A stretch of 6,438 bases of DNA, taken from DAOQAU01 sp035354275 (GTDB lineage Bacteria; Cyanobacteriota; Vampirovibrionia; Gastranaerophilales; Gastranaerophilaceae). The stretch is from the NCBI GenBank assembly GCA_035354275.1, contig DAOQAU010000072.1, forward strand, positions 1-6,438, in the 5' to 3' direction. The position numbers and the translations under genes are program-made. The notes below the pieces were generated by a model. It worked only from the letters and a program-made list of their open reading frames with translations. It was not told the DNA's origin and did no database searches. Shown in pieces: positions 1 to 5,078 of the stretch. Each line of letters opens with the position of its first letter. Positions within the stretch are counted from its first letter, which is position 1.

Positions 1-1
1 T

Positions 2-55
2 GCCTCATTTCTTTTCTTTTTTTCTTGCGATTGAAAAAAAGAAAAGAAACCAGGC
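2..55. repeat. Long perfect polypyrimidine/polypurine hairpin
   Basis: The arms at 8-24 (TTTCTTTTCTTTTTTTC) and 33-49 are perfect reverse complements, giving a 17-bp stem with an 8-base loop TTGCGATT. A 2x2 mismatch follows, and then GCCT (2-5) pairs with AGGC (52-55). All pyrimidines are on one arm and all purines on the other. A second purine-rich copy of the right arm follows at about 57-75. It could act as a terminator for a gene to the left of the window, but the run after the stem is purine, not T, so I treat it as a repeat. Confidence 0.75.
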
Positions 56-96
56 GGAAAGAAAAGAAAAAAGAACGCGAACAAAATGACAAAGCG

Positions 97-113
97 TCAG
101 TGCTTCGCACTGA
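97..113. repeat. Small hairpin TCAGTGC-TTC-GCACTGA
   Basis: Seven base pairs close a TTC loop: 97-103 pairs with 107-113. It is part of the series of hairpins in module A, and no T run follows it. Confidence 0.5.
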
Positions 114-122
114 AAAGGACTA

Positions 123-152
123 TTCAATTGATGAACAAACTCATCAATTGAA
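123..152. repeat. 12-bp inverted repeat TTCAATTGATGA
   Basis: Arm 123-134 (TTCAATTGATGA) is the exact reverse complement of 141-152, separated by ACAAAC. Stem and loop sizes suit an RNA hairpin. No T run follows, so it is not an obvious intrinsic terminator. Confidence 0.7.
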
Positions 153-155
153 CTA

Positions 156-176
156 AGGGTTTCAGAGTGAAACCCT
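156..176. repeat. Hairpin AGGGTTTC/GAAACCCT
   Basis: Arms 156-163 and 169-176 pair perfectly over 8 bp around AGAGT; A164-T168 can add a ninth pair. It lies only 3 bases after the previous hairpin, which supports a folded RNA or a repeat built of consecutive stems. Confidence 0.65.
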
Positions 177-189
177 GTACGGACTCTTT

Positions 190-322
190 CCCGACCTTAT
201 CGGAGTGAGCAATTATTACTTAACGAAACAACTCCAAAGCGAGTGTGTTTGAGTGCCAAAGGCACGAGTTCGCGAGCTTGAGTTGAGTTTAGTAAGAATT
301 AGCGAACGCAGATCCGGTCGGG
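190..322. ncRNA. Possible branched RNA-like fold inside module A
   Basis: CCCGACC (190-196) is complementary to GGTCGGG (316-322) about 120 bases away. Nested within are an imperfect inverted repeat (209-234 with 280-303, including AACTC/GAGTT), a four-base pairing AAGC (237-240) with GCTT (276-279), and an apical hairpin GTGCC-AAA-GGCAC (253-265). Nested pairing in correct order is what a folded transcript would show. It is equally what a long decayed palindromic repeat would show. I see no match to tRNA, RNase P, SRP RNA or tmRNA features. Transcription is not demonstrated. Confidence 0.35.
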
Positions 323-332
323 AGCTTCTTTG

Positions 333-362
333 CCTACTTTCTTGTCGACACAAGAAAGTAGG
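333..362. repeat. 13-bp hairpin CCTACTTTCTTGT-CGAC-ACAAGAAAGTAGG
   Basis: The arms 333-345 and 350-362 are perfectly complementary with a CGAC loop. TTTATAAAA follows on the plus strand, so a weak terminator role is possible. From memory, near-identical palindromes of the CTACTTTCTTGT...ACAAGAAAGTAG type recur in intergenic DNA of several unrelated bacteria. A short AT hairpin (372-378 with 384-390) follows at once. Confidence 0.7.
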
Positions 363-398
363 TTTATAAAAAATAATTACAAAAATTATTCGTTTGTG

Positions 399-517
399 AG
401 ATCCTGATACTATTGGAGACAATAGTCTAAAGCAGGGATAATTCAAACAGGTCGTAAGGACATTTTCCACGAAATCAAAGATTTCGGGAAAAGAAGTCAA
501 TCAAGTTCAGGATGACG
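399..517. repeat. Split palindromic repeat (module B)
   Basis: ATCCTGA (401-407) and TCAGGAT (507-513) are perfect inverted copies enclosing about 100 bases. The outer context, TGAGATCCTGA on the left and CAAGTTCAGGATGACG on the right, recalls a compact palindromic intergenic repeat known from several bacterial genomes, in which the two arms are nearly adjacent. Here the interior holds two further hairpins: ACTATTG-GAGA-CAATAGT (409-426) and a 13-bp stem with one bulge at 463-492. It could be an ordinary repeat that has acquired an insertion, or a larger repeat type. Recognition of the family is from memory. Confidence 0.5.
463..492. repeat. Bulged hairpin within module B
   Basis: CGAAATC (470-476) pairs with GATTTCG (480-486) around AAA. 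After the bulged A469 the stem continues, TTTTCC (463-468) with GGAAAA (487-492). That gives 13 bp in all. No T run follows, so it is not called a terminator. Confidence 0.55.
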
Positions 518-555
518 TGGGGTTGGATTGCTTCTTCAGAAATAAATTACCTCTC

Positions 556-584
556 ACAAAACCTGACATTTAGTCAGTTTTTGT
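556..584 (+). terminator. Terminator-like hairpin with T run
   Basis: CTGAC (563-567) pairs with GTCAG (573-577) around ATTTA. After one C/T mismatch, ACAAAA (556-561) pairs with TTTTGT (579-584). A run of five T begins straight after GTCAG (578-582), so on the plus strand this has the form of a weak intrinsic terminator. On the minus strand the stem is followed by AGAGGT, without a T run. No plus-strand gene is visible upstream in the window, so what it would terminate is unclear. Confidence 0.4.
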
Positions 585-593
585 TCGGCAGAG

Positions 594-665
594 TTCGCAA
601 TAACGTGAGCGGGTGGACAAAAAATCAAAATACATTTACCCCTCGCAATGACTTGAGTGGGCGAA
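594..665. repeat. Imperfect 24-bp direct repeat, 48-base period
   Basis: Bases 594-617 (starting TTCGCAATAACGTGAG) and 642-665 (starting CTCGCAATGACTTGAG) match at about 18 of 24 positions, counted by eye. Both carry TCGCAAT followed by TGAG and GGG. The spacing from start to start is 48 bases. The remaining stretch to base 736 is AT-rich and shows no further structure that I can support. Confidence 0.55.
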
Positions 666-736
666 TTTGGACTGTTAGTCTTTATAACAAATTTTGTCAA
701 AACTGTGTATTTTTAAATTATTCCGTGTTTATACAA

Positions 737-1123
737 TTAATTCAAAATTAAAATTTTATAATTCAAATAACTCGCAAAGCTTACCCACAAAAAGTATGGG
801 ATTAAAATCAAAGAAGCAGTTTTTGAAAATTGCCAAAAGCTTATTATCGTAAGCAGTATAAAAACCCATAATAAAATTATATCAATTAAAGAGGCAAGTA
901 CTAAATGTTTGCCGAAAAAAAGCGGCGACCAGATTAAGTTCAAAATCATCTGGATAACAAAAAAAGTTATCGGTAAAGCTTTTGCCTGAAGATTTCCGTC
1001 TTTTATCAACAGTAAAAAAGAAATAATAATTGTTATATACAAAAAAGTCCATGCCGGTGCAAACACCCACGAAGGCGGTGTCAAACCGGATTTGTTTAAA
1101 GTATCGTACCAATTTAAATTCAT
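737..1123 (-). CDS. tspO: TspO/MBR (tryptophan-rich sensory protein) family, N-terminally short
   Basis: An integral membrane protein of 128 residues. TspO proteins bind porphyrins and related ligands and are linked to stress responses and tetrapyrrole handling; the reaction, if any, is unsettled. The family signature is clear: WY at 5-6, LTPPSWVFAPAWTFLY (14-29), Q58-xxx-NLIWSPLFFG (62-71) and PYFLWVSFASYLN (109-121), with seven tryptophans. About four hydrophobic segments follow (roughly 24-40, 50-70, 74-96, 102-126). Family members usually have five, of which the first precedes the WY motif; here only four residues precede it. A stop lies in frame six codons upstream of the ATG, so the missing helix is not an annotation error. 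The gene begins 7 bases after kup, and its GAGG ribosome site overlaps the kup stop codon, so it is probably co-translated with kup. Family assignment is secure; function is not. Confidence 0.88.
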   Translation of the reverse strand: MNLNWYDTLNKSGLTPPSWVFAPAWTFLYITIIISFLLLIKDGNLQAKALPITFFVIQMILNLIWSPLFFGKHLVLASLIDIILLWVFILLTIISFWQFSKTASLILIPYFLWVSFASYLNYKILILN

Positions 1124-1130
1124 AAAAACC

Positions 1131-2942
1131 TCAAAGCTTCAATCTTGTTACCACACCGTGCATTTTGTTTGTCGGAAGATTATAGAAACTTACAAAAGAC
1201 GGCGTTATTTTTTTGATGGTTGAGAAAATATGCCAGAAGAAATTGTTTGTTTCAATGTCTTCAACTCCGTAAAAAATGGCTTTACCGTCAATATCCAAGG
1301 CTTTTAAAACACTGTCAACATTAAAAAGCTGCATGTAACCGGCGTCTATTCTCAAAAGCTGAAGCCCCTCTGCGACCGTTTCCATTTCGTAGTGAAGCCC
1401 GAATGCTTCGCTTGATTTGTTTACGTGTACAAAAATATTTTTACTGTACATTATGCTGTTTTCAAACATTGTCTGAACCACATAAGGCGGAACTTTTTCA
1501 ATGCCTCTTGCAAAAAACAGTGCCTGACCTTCGATTTTGCTGCCTTTGGAGTATCGTTCATGATATTTTTGTAAAAATTCTTCTTTGTCCATAAGGTTAA
1601 TAGCTTGATACATGGCTTTTTGCCCTTTAACATAAAGAATTATAAGGAAGAAAGGAATTGTCGCGATAATTATTGACCAGTAGGCTCCCGTGTGAATTTT
1701 GGAAAAAGCGGCAATAAGAAAAGACATGTCGATAATCATAAGCATTAAGGCAAGCATAAAATGAAAATATTTTTTTCTTAAAAAGAAAATGATACTTATT
1801 AATATTATTGTTATATTGAAAGTTCCGGTTACAGCAAAGCCGTAAGCTGAGGCAAGTTTTGACGATTCTTTGAAAAACAGAATTACAAAAATTACAAAAA
1901 ACATTAAAAACCAGTTTGCACTTGGAATATAAATTTGGGAATTTATTTTCTCTGAAGTGTACTCAACTCTGAAAAGCGGTAAAATTCTTGTGTTTATTGC
2001 TTGATAAATAATGGCAAAAAGTCCGCTTATCATTGCCTGTGAGGCTATAATTGTTGCCATTAAGCTTACTAGCAAGAAAGGTATGTATAAAAATCTTGCC
2101 TGATGCACAATCATTGAAAATAAAATATTTTGAACATCGGGGTGTTTAAGCAAAAATGCACCTTGCCCCAGATAGTTCAAAAGTAGCGCAAAAAGTACTA
2201 TATACCAAGCATAAACAATCGGTTTTCTGCCCAAATGTCCCATATCCGCATATAGGGCTTCTGCTCCGGTTGCACAAAGAATGACCTCCGACAAAACAAA
2301 AAATCCTGCTATTCCGTTTTTAAAAAGAAATTCCAGCCCGTATATAGGGTTGAAAGCTTTCAGTACAAGCGGAGCTTCAAGGATGCTGAATAATCCCGAC
2401 AAACCGAGTGCCACAAACCAAATCACCATTATAGGACCGAATATTTTTGAAATATTTTCTGTTCCTTTTTTTTGGATTGAAAAAAGGGCAATAGCAATTA
2501 TTAAAGTTATAACCAAAATTGTGGATTGAGGAATATTATGCAAAAAGTGGATAAATTTTAAACCCTCGACTGCAGATAAAATGCTTATGGCAGGAGTTAT
2601 AACACTGTCGCCTATCAAAAGCGAAATTCCCACATAAGTTAAAAATGAAAAAAATGCGACCGAACGACCTTTTTTAAGCAACTTTTTTAATAACTCATTA
2701 AGAACTATCGTACCGCCCTCGCCTTTTTGGCTCAAGCTCATTGCAAGCCAAGTGTACTGAATAGTTACAATCAACAAAAGTGTCCAAATTATTAAAGATA
2801 AGATGCTTAATATGTTTTGGGCATTTATTTGAGTTGTCAAAAATATTACAGTAAGTGTATAAATAGGGCTTGTTCCGATATCTCCGAAAACCAGACCCAT
2901 TGCTTGTATTATATTCTTAAAAGTTGTTTTTTCTTCTGTCAT
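1131..2942 (-). CDS. kup: Kup/Trk-D family low-affinity potassium uptake protein
   Basis: A secondary potassium transporter of the inner membrane, usually described as a K+/H+ symporter of the HAK/KUP/KT family. At 603 residues it has normal family length. Seen: GDIGTSPIY (20-28) in the first helix, GEGGT (74-78), GDSVITPAISILSAVEG (111-127), GTENISKIFGPIMVIWF (160-176) and TGAEALYADMGHLG (225-238). About twelve hydrophobic segments run to roughly residue 440, followed by a soluble C-terminal domain. The family form of the third motif is mostly GDGVITP; Ser113 replaces the second Gly. Start chosen: ATG at 2942-2940 with AGGAG (2953-2949) six bases upstream. A predicted promoter sits just ahead, so the gene need not depend on read-through from pilD. 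tspO follows in the same transcript. Confidence 0.95.
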   Translation of the reverse strand: MTEEKTTFKNIIQAMGLVFGDIGTSPIYTLTVIFLTTQINAQNILSILSLIIWTLLLIVTIQYTWLAMSLSQKGEGGTIVLNELLKKLLKKGRSVAFFSFLTYVGISLLIGDSVITPAISILSAVEGLKFIHFLHNIPQSTILVITLIIAIALFSIQKKGTENISKIFGPIMVIWFVALGLSGLFSILEAPLVLKAFNPIYGLEFLFKNGIAGFFVLSEVILCATGAEALYADMGHLGRKPIVYAWYIVLFALLLNYLGQGAFLLKHPDVQNILFSMIVHQARFLYIPFLLVSLMATIIASQAMISGLFAIIYQAINTRILPLFRVEYTSEKINSQIYIPSANWFLMFFVIFVILFFKESSKLASAYGFAVTGTFNITIILISIIFFLRKKYFHFMLALMLMIIDMSFLIAAFSKIHTGAYWSIIIATIPFFLIILYVKGQKAMYQAINLMDKEEFLQKYHERYSKGSKIEGQALFFARGIEKVPPYVVQTMFENSIMYSKNIFVHVNKSSEAFGLHYEMETVAEGLQLLRIDAGYMQLFNVDSVLKALDIDGKAIFYGVEDIETNNFFWHIFSTIKKITPSFVSFYNLPTNKMHGVVTRLKL

Positions 2943-2966
2943 GTTATTCTCCTGCCAACAGATTTT

Positions 2967-2995
2967 ACTCTATTACATACAAAATCCAAAATCAA
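2967..2995 (-). promoter_or_regulatory. Predicted sigma-70-type promoter for kup-tspO
   Basis: On the minus strand, TTGATT (2995-2990) and TAGAGT (2972-2967) are 17 bases apart, each matching four of six consensus bases. The predicted start near 2960 leaves a leader of about 18 bases containing the AGGAG of kup. It is a sequence-only prediction. Confidence 0.4.
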
Positions 2996-2998
2996 GGG

Positions 2999-3011
2999 GG
3001 TGCTGTGCACC
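2999..3011 (-). other. Short GC hairpin between pilD and kup
   Basis: GGTGC-ACA-GCACC forms a 5-bp stem with a three-base loop just upstream of the predicted kup -35 box. It is the only G+C-rich structure in the 115-base gap. The following bases, CCCTTGATTTT, are a poor T run, so it would be a weak terminator for sigF-pilD at most. Confidence 0.25.
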
Positions 3012-3057
3012 AAGACACTCTGTATAGATTTTTTTCAAAGAGTTTCAACAGGTCACT

Positions 3058-4047
3058 TTAAAGTAAAAACATTACAAAAAACGCACCTGCAATCATAGCA
3101 GGACCGAAAGGTAAATAAGTTATATTCTCTGGGTTTTTAAGTCCTTGAAGAATTCTTTTGCAAGTATAAAATCCAAGCACGCAAAGAATTAAAATCAATA
3201 CTCCAAAAACTAAAAGATTGTTAAGCAATTCATAATTATCAAGAGCCTTAATCCCGAAGGCAAAAGCAAAGAAGGCAATAAAAGCAGCAAGTGTCTGGTA
3301 ATCTTTTTGGCAATAAAGTTTTTTGAAAAAGACGGGGATTGTAAGCACAACTTGGATAATCAAACTATAAGCAAGAACTGTAATTAAATATTTAAGCCCG
3401 AAAACCGCACCCAAGCCGGCGGCTATAAAAGTGTCGCCTTCGCCGAAGGCTCTTGTTCCTGCAATAAGATAGCCGAACCTTGCAAGAGCTTCCATTATTA
3501 TTATTCCTGCAAGAACGCCTAAAATAGCTTGAATAAAAGAATTATTTATTTGAAGCGCAAATTGACCTAAATTTATTATTTTAACCCCGTAATACAAGTG
3601 TCCGAAGTTAAAAAAATTATAAATAAGCCCCAAAATTGCAAGAGTATAAGTGTGAAAATCAAAAACCACTTTTTCTTTTATATCGGTTACTGCAAAAACA
3701 ATAAAAAGAGAGCTAAAAATAAGCATAAAAATAAGATTTATGCTAAATCCGAATTTCATAAAAACGGCAACAAACAAAAAAGCGGTTACAATTTCTACAA
3801 TCGGATACTGAAGGCTTATTTTTTCATCACAGAAAGAGCATTTGCCCCTCAAAAACAGATAAGATAAAACGGGAATATTATGGTACCACCTAAGCGGTTT
3901 TTGGCAAGCAGGACATTTTGAAGGGGGGAAAATGATGGATTCATTGCTGAAGGCTCTTAAAATTACAACATTTAAGAAGCTTCCCACGCAAAGTCCTGTT
4001 ATAAAAATAAAAAATATTACAAGTAATAAAAATATTAACAAATCCAT
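3058..4047 (-). CDS. pilD: Type IV prepilin peptidase / N-methyltransferase (A24 family)
   Basis: An inner-membrane aspartic protease that cuts the leader from type IV prepilins or type II secretion pseudopilins and methylates the new N-terminus. The N-terminal half has the first helix and GSFLNVVILR (22-31), then the zinc-type methyltransferase motif: C45-xx-C48 and C70-xx-C73 flanking HNIPVLSYLFLRGK (56-69). The two catalytic aspartates are likely D122 (AVTDIKEKVVFD) and D205 (FGEGDTF). The second usually reads GxGDxK; here the sixth residue is Phe. With 329 residues it is longer than the usual 250-290; the extra length is hydrophobic C-terminal segments. The ATG shares one base with the sigma factor's stop (TAATG), with AAGG about ten bases upstream, so translation is probably coupled. 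No pilin or assembly gene lies in the window, so pilus versus secretion use cannot be decided. Confidence 0.92.
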   Translation of the reverse strand: MDLLIFLLLVIFFIFITGLCVGSFLNVVILRAFSNESIIFPPSKCPACQKPLRWYHNIPVLSYLFLRGKCSFCDEKISLQYPIVEIVTAFLFVAVFMKFGFSINLIFMLIFSSLFIVFAVTDIKEKVVFDFHTYTLAILGLIYNFFNFGHLYYGVKIINLGQFALQINNSFIQAILGVLAGIIIMEALARFGYLIAGTRAFGEGDTFIAAGLGAVFGLKYLITVLAYSLIIQVVLTIPVFFKKLYCQKDYQTLAAFIAFFAFAFGIKALDNYELLNNLLVFGVLILILCVLGFYTCKRILQGLKNPENITYLPFGPAMIAGAFFVMFLL

Positions 4048-4826
4048 TATTTACCCGCCTTGGTGATTATATTGTACATACGGTTTAAGGCCCTTTTAAG
4101 TCTTCTTGAAACCTGCATTTGAGAGATATTCAGTTTTTGTGCAATTTCTCTTTGGTTCAATTCATCATAATAACTCAATTCTATTATTTCTTTCAAATTA
4201 GGCTCAAGTTTTTTTATTGCTCCCGAGAGCATTATTTTCTTTTCGTAAGAATCCATAAATTCCTGGTAATCTCCCGATGGAATTTTGTCTATAAGTGCAG
4301 TGTCTTCATCATCATAAATTGTTGATTGGTCAAGCGAGAGAGTGCTTTTTCTTCTGTCAACTTCAATAATTCCTTCAATTTTATTAATCGGAATTGACAT
4401 GATTTGTGCAACTTGTTCAGAGGTGGGCTCGTCAAATCCTTCTTCGTTAAGCTGTTTTATCACGCAGTTAATCCTGTATGCAAGTTCTTGAATTTCACGC
4501 GGGGCTTTAATCATAGAAGCTTTATCCCTTAAGTAATGCTTAATTTCGCCTGTTATAAGATATGTAGCATAAGTTTTGAACTTGTTGCTTATTTCAGGGT
4601 TGTATAAATCTATAGCTTTCACAAGCCCCAGTGAACCTACCTGAATAAGGTCATCCACAGGGTCGGTTGCACGGCGGGCAAGTCCGCATGCGATTCTTTT
4701 TACAAAAGGCATAGCGGCAATTACAATTAAGTTTTTTAACTGTTTTTTTAACTTTTCATCCTTTGAATTCCTGTAGGTTAACAGCCATTCGTGAATTTGG
4801 ACAAAAGTATCCTCGTGTTGTGACAA
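4047..4826 (-). CDS. sigF: SigB/SigF/SigG-type RNA polymerase sigma factor (group 3)
   Basis: An alternative sigma factor that directs RNA polymerase to a special promoter set. At 259 residues it lacks region 1.1, as expected for group 3. Region 2 is clear: DPVDDLIQVGSLGLVKAID (55-73), then FKTYATYLITGEIKHYLRDK (83-102). Region 3 covers about 105-165 and opens with the KAPREIQEL stretch; region 4 is at 215-255, with an LNQREIAQKLNISQMQVSRRLKRAL helix-turn-helix. The family includes Bacillus SigB/SigF and cyanobacterial SigF; the latter controls pilin and motility genes. The overlap with the prepilin peptidase fits that second role, by inference. No anti-sigma or anti-anti-sigma gene is adjacent in the window. 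The start is TTG at 4826-4824, supported by GAGAGGA seven bases upstream; the first ATG in frame would remove region 2 sequence. The gene symbol rests on family resemblance. Confidence 0.9.
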   Translation of the reverse strand: MSQHEDTFVQIHEWLLTYRNSKDEKLKKQLKNLIVIAAMPFVKRIACGLARRATDPVDDLIQVGSLGLVKAIDLYNPEISNKFKTYATYLITGEIKHYLRDKASMIKAPREIQELAYRINCVIKQLNEEGFDEPTSEQVAQIMSIPINKIEGIIEVDRRKSTLSLDQSTIYDDEDTALIDKIPSGDYQEFMDSYEKKIMLSGAIKKLEPNLKEIIELSYYDELNQREIAQKLNISQMQVSRRLKRALNRMYNIITKAGK

Positions 4827-4833
4827 AAAAATT

Positions 4834-4840
4834 TCCTCTC
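4834..4840 (-). promoter_or_regulatory. Ribosome binding site that fixes a TTG start for sigF
   Basis: GAGAGGA lies seven bases before TTG (4826-4824). No ATG or GTG in frame is near this site, and the protein's first residues read sensibly from here, so TTG is the best start. TTG usually lowers initiation, which would suit a factor kept at low level. Confidence 0.65.
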
Positions 4841-4851
4841 TGATTGAAATA

Positions 4852-4880
4852 ATCTTATCATTATTTTTTAAAATTTACAA
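4852..4880 (-). promoter_or_regulatory. Predicted promoter for sigF-pilD
   Basis: TTGTAA (4880-4875) and TAAGAT (4857-4852) are 17 bases apart, and TGA precedes the -10 as an extended -10 (TGnTAAGAT). Each box matches four of six consensus bases. The leader would be short, about 20 bases. In this AT-rich stretch chance matches are common, so confidence is modest. Confidence 0.4.
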
Positions 4881-4892
4881 TAATATAAAAGT

Positions 4893-4997
4893 TGAAAAGT
4901 CGAACAGTCGAATAGTTTATAAGAAGATAAGATGAGTAGATGCGTGGATGCGTGGGTTATCCTACTACGCCTCTTGGTATCTTCGCCTCTTGTCCCC
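4893..4997. repeat. Three adjacent short tandem-repeat tracts with 8-base units
   Basis: The gap between the divergent sigF and rfaE2 genes (4827-5078) carries no gene and is largely simple tandem repeats. Tract 1: three octamers at 4893-4916 (TGAAAAGT, CGAACAGT, CGAATAGT). Tract 2: three octamers at 4931-4954 (GATGAGTA, GATGCGTG, GATGCGTG). Tract 3: four degenerate octamers at 4966-4997 (TACGCCTC, TTGGTATC, TTCGCCTC, TTGTCCCC), in which CGCCTCTTG recurs exactly at 4968 and 4984. The three units differ from each other in sequence but share the period. They could arise by slippage, or bind a regulator on alternate turns of the helix. Confidence 0.6.
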
Positions 4998-5012
4998 TGT
5001 TTTAACATTTCT

Positions 5013-5033
5013 ATTCACTATTTACTGTTTACT
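5013..5033. repeat. Tandem heptamer tract (R)TTYACT x3
   Basis: ATTCACT, ATTTACT and GTTTACT lie head to tail at 5013-5019, 5020-5026 and 5027-5033. The middle copy overlaps the predicted -35 box of rfaE2, so a change in copy number would move or duplicate that box. Short tandem heptamers are a known intergenic feature of some cyanobacteria (the STRR sequences), though with other units. Confidence 0.55.
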
Positions 5034-5049
5034 CTTTTTATGCTAAATT
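5021..5049 (+). promoter_or_regulatory. Predicted promoter for rfaE2-lpxD
   Basis: TTTACT (5021-5026) and TAAATT (5044-5049) are separated by 17 bases, and TGC before the second box gives an extended -10 (TGnTAAATT). Transcription would begin near 5056, leaving a leader of about 23 bases that includes the AGAGGG ribosome site. It is a sequence-only prediction. Confidence 0.45.
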
Positions 5050-5078
5050 TGACTTATGGTTTTTAAAAGAGGGCATAA

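Larger units (their letters stand above)
1..365. repeat. Composite hairpin-rich intergenic element (module A)
   Basis: No credible gene lies here. The segment is almost continuously self-complementary: hairpins at 2-55, 97-113, 123-152 and 156-176, a branched structure at 190-322, and a final hairpin at 333-362. The first and last hairpins are related: bases 1-16 and 331-346 match at 13 of 16 positions, both beginning TGCCT. The element may start to the left of the window, because T1 and G56 could continue the first stem. Such dense folding suggests an interspersed repeat or a structured RNA, not a gene. Its identity as a dispersed family is inference; copies elsewhere in the genome cannot be seen from here. 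Confidence 0.7.
525..665. repeat. Intergenic repeat with GTCATTGCGAGG / GAAGCAATCC ends (module C)
   Basis: Read on the minus strand, the block opens with GTCATTGCGAGG (652-641) and closes with GAAGCAATCC (534-525). I recall this pair of end sequences from dispersed intergenic repeats in Rickettsiales and other bacteria. GAAG-T-CAATC just upstream (493-502) can pair with GATTG-CTTC (526-534). The block also holds an imperfect direct repeat and a terminator-like hairpin, listed separately. No open frame here has protein-like composition. Confidence 0.5.

Noticed and set aside
190..322. tRNA or other housekeeping RNA
   Set aside because: There is no acceptor stem with CCA, no T-loop GTTCGA in position and no match to other common RNAs that I could recognise.
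333..362. Strong intrinsic terminator
   Set aside because: The stem is perfect, but only TTT then ATAAAA follows, and no plus-strand gene ends before it; a repeat is the simpler reading.
216..500. Minus-strand open frame of 94 codons
   Set aside because: It runs straight through several perfect palindromes and two repeat modules, has no family motif, and its residues reflect repeat sequence, so it is unlikely to be a gene.
1..736. Transposon or insertion sequence remnant with transposase
   Set aside because: No transposase-like frame or target-site duplication is visible, so only the neutral term repeat is used.
512..751. Plus-strand open frame of 79 codons
   Set aside because: It overlaps the direct repeat, the terminator-like hairpin and the 3' end of tspO, lacks a convincing ribosome site, and has no recognisable domain.
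882..1112. Minus-strand open frame of 76 codons in another frame of tspO
   Set aside because: It lies wholly inside tspO, whose motifs are unmistakable, so it is a shadow frame.
4893..5033. CRISPR array or replication iterons
   Set aside because: Units of 7-8 bases without spacers do not form a CRISPR array, and there is no replication initiator gene nearby to support iterons.
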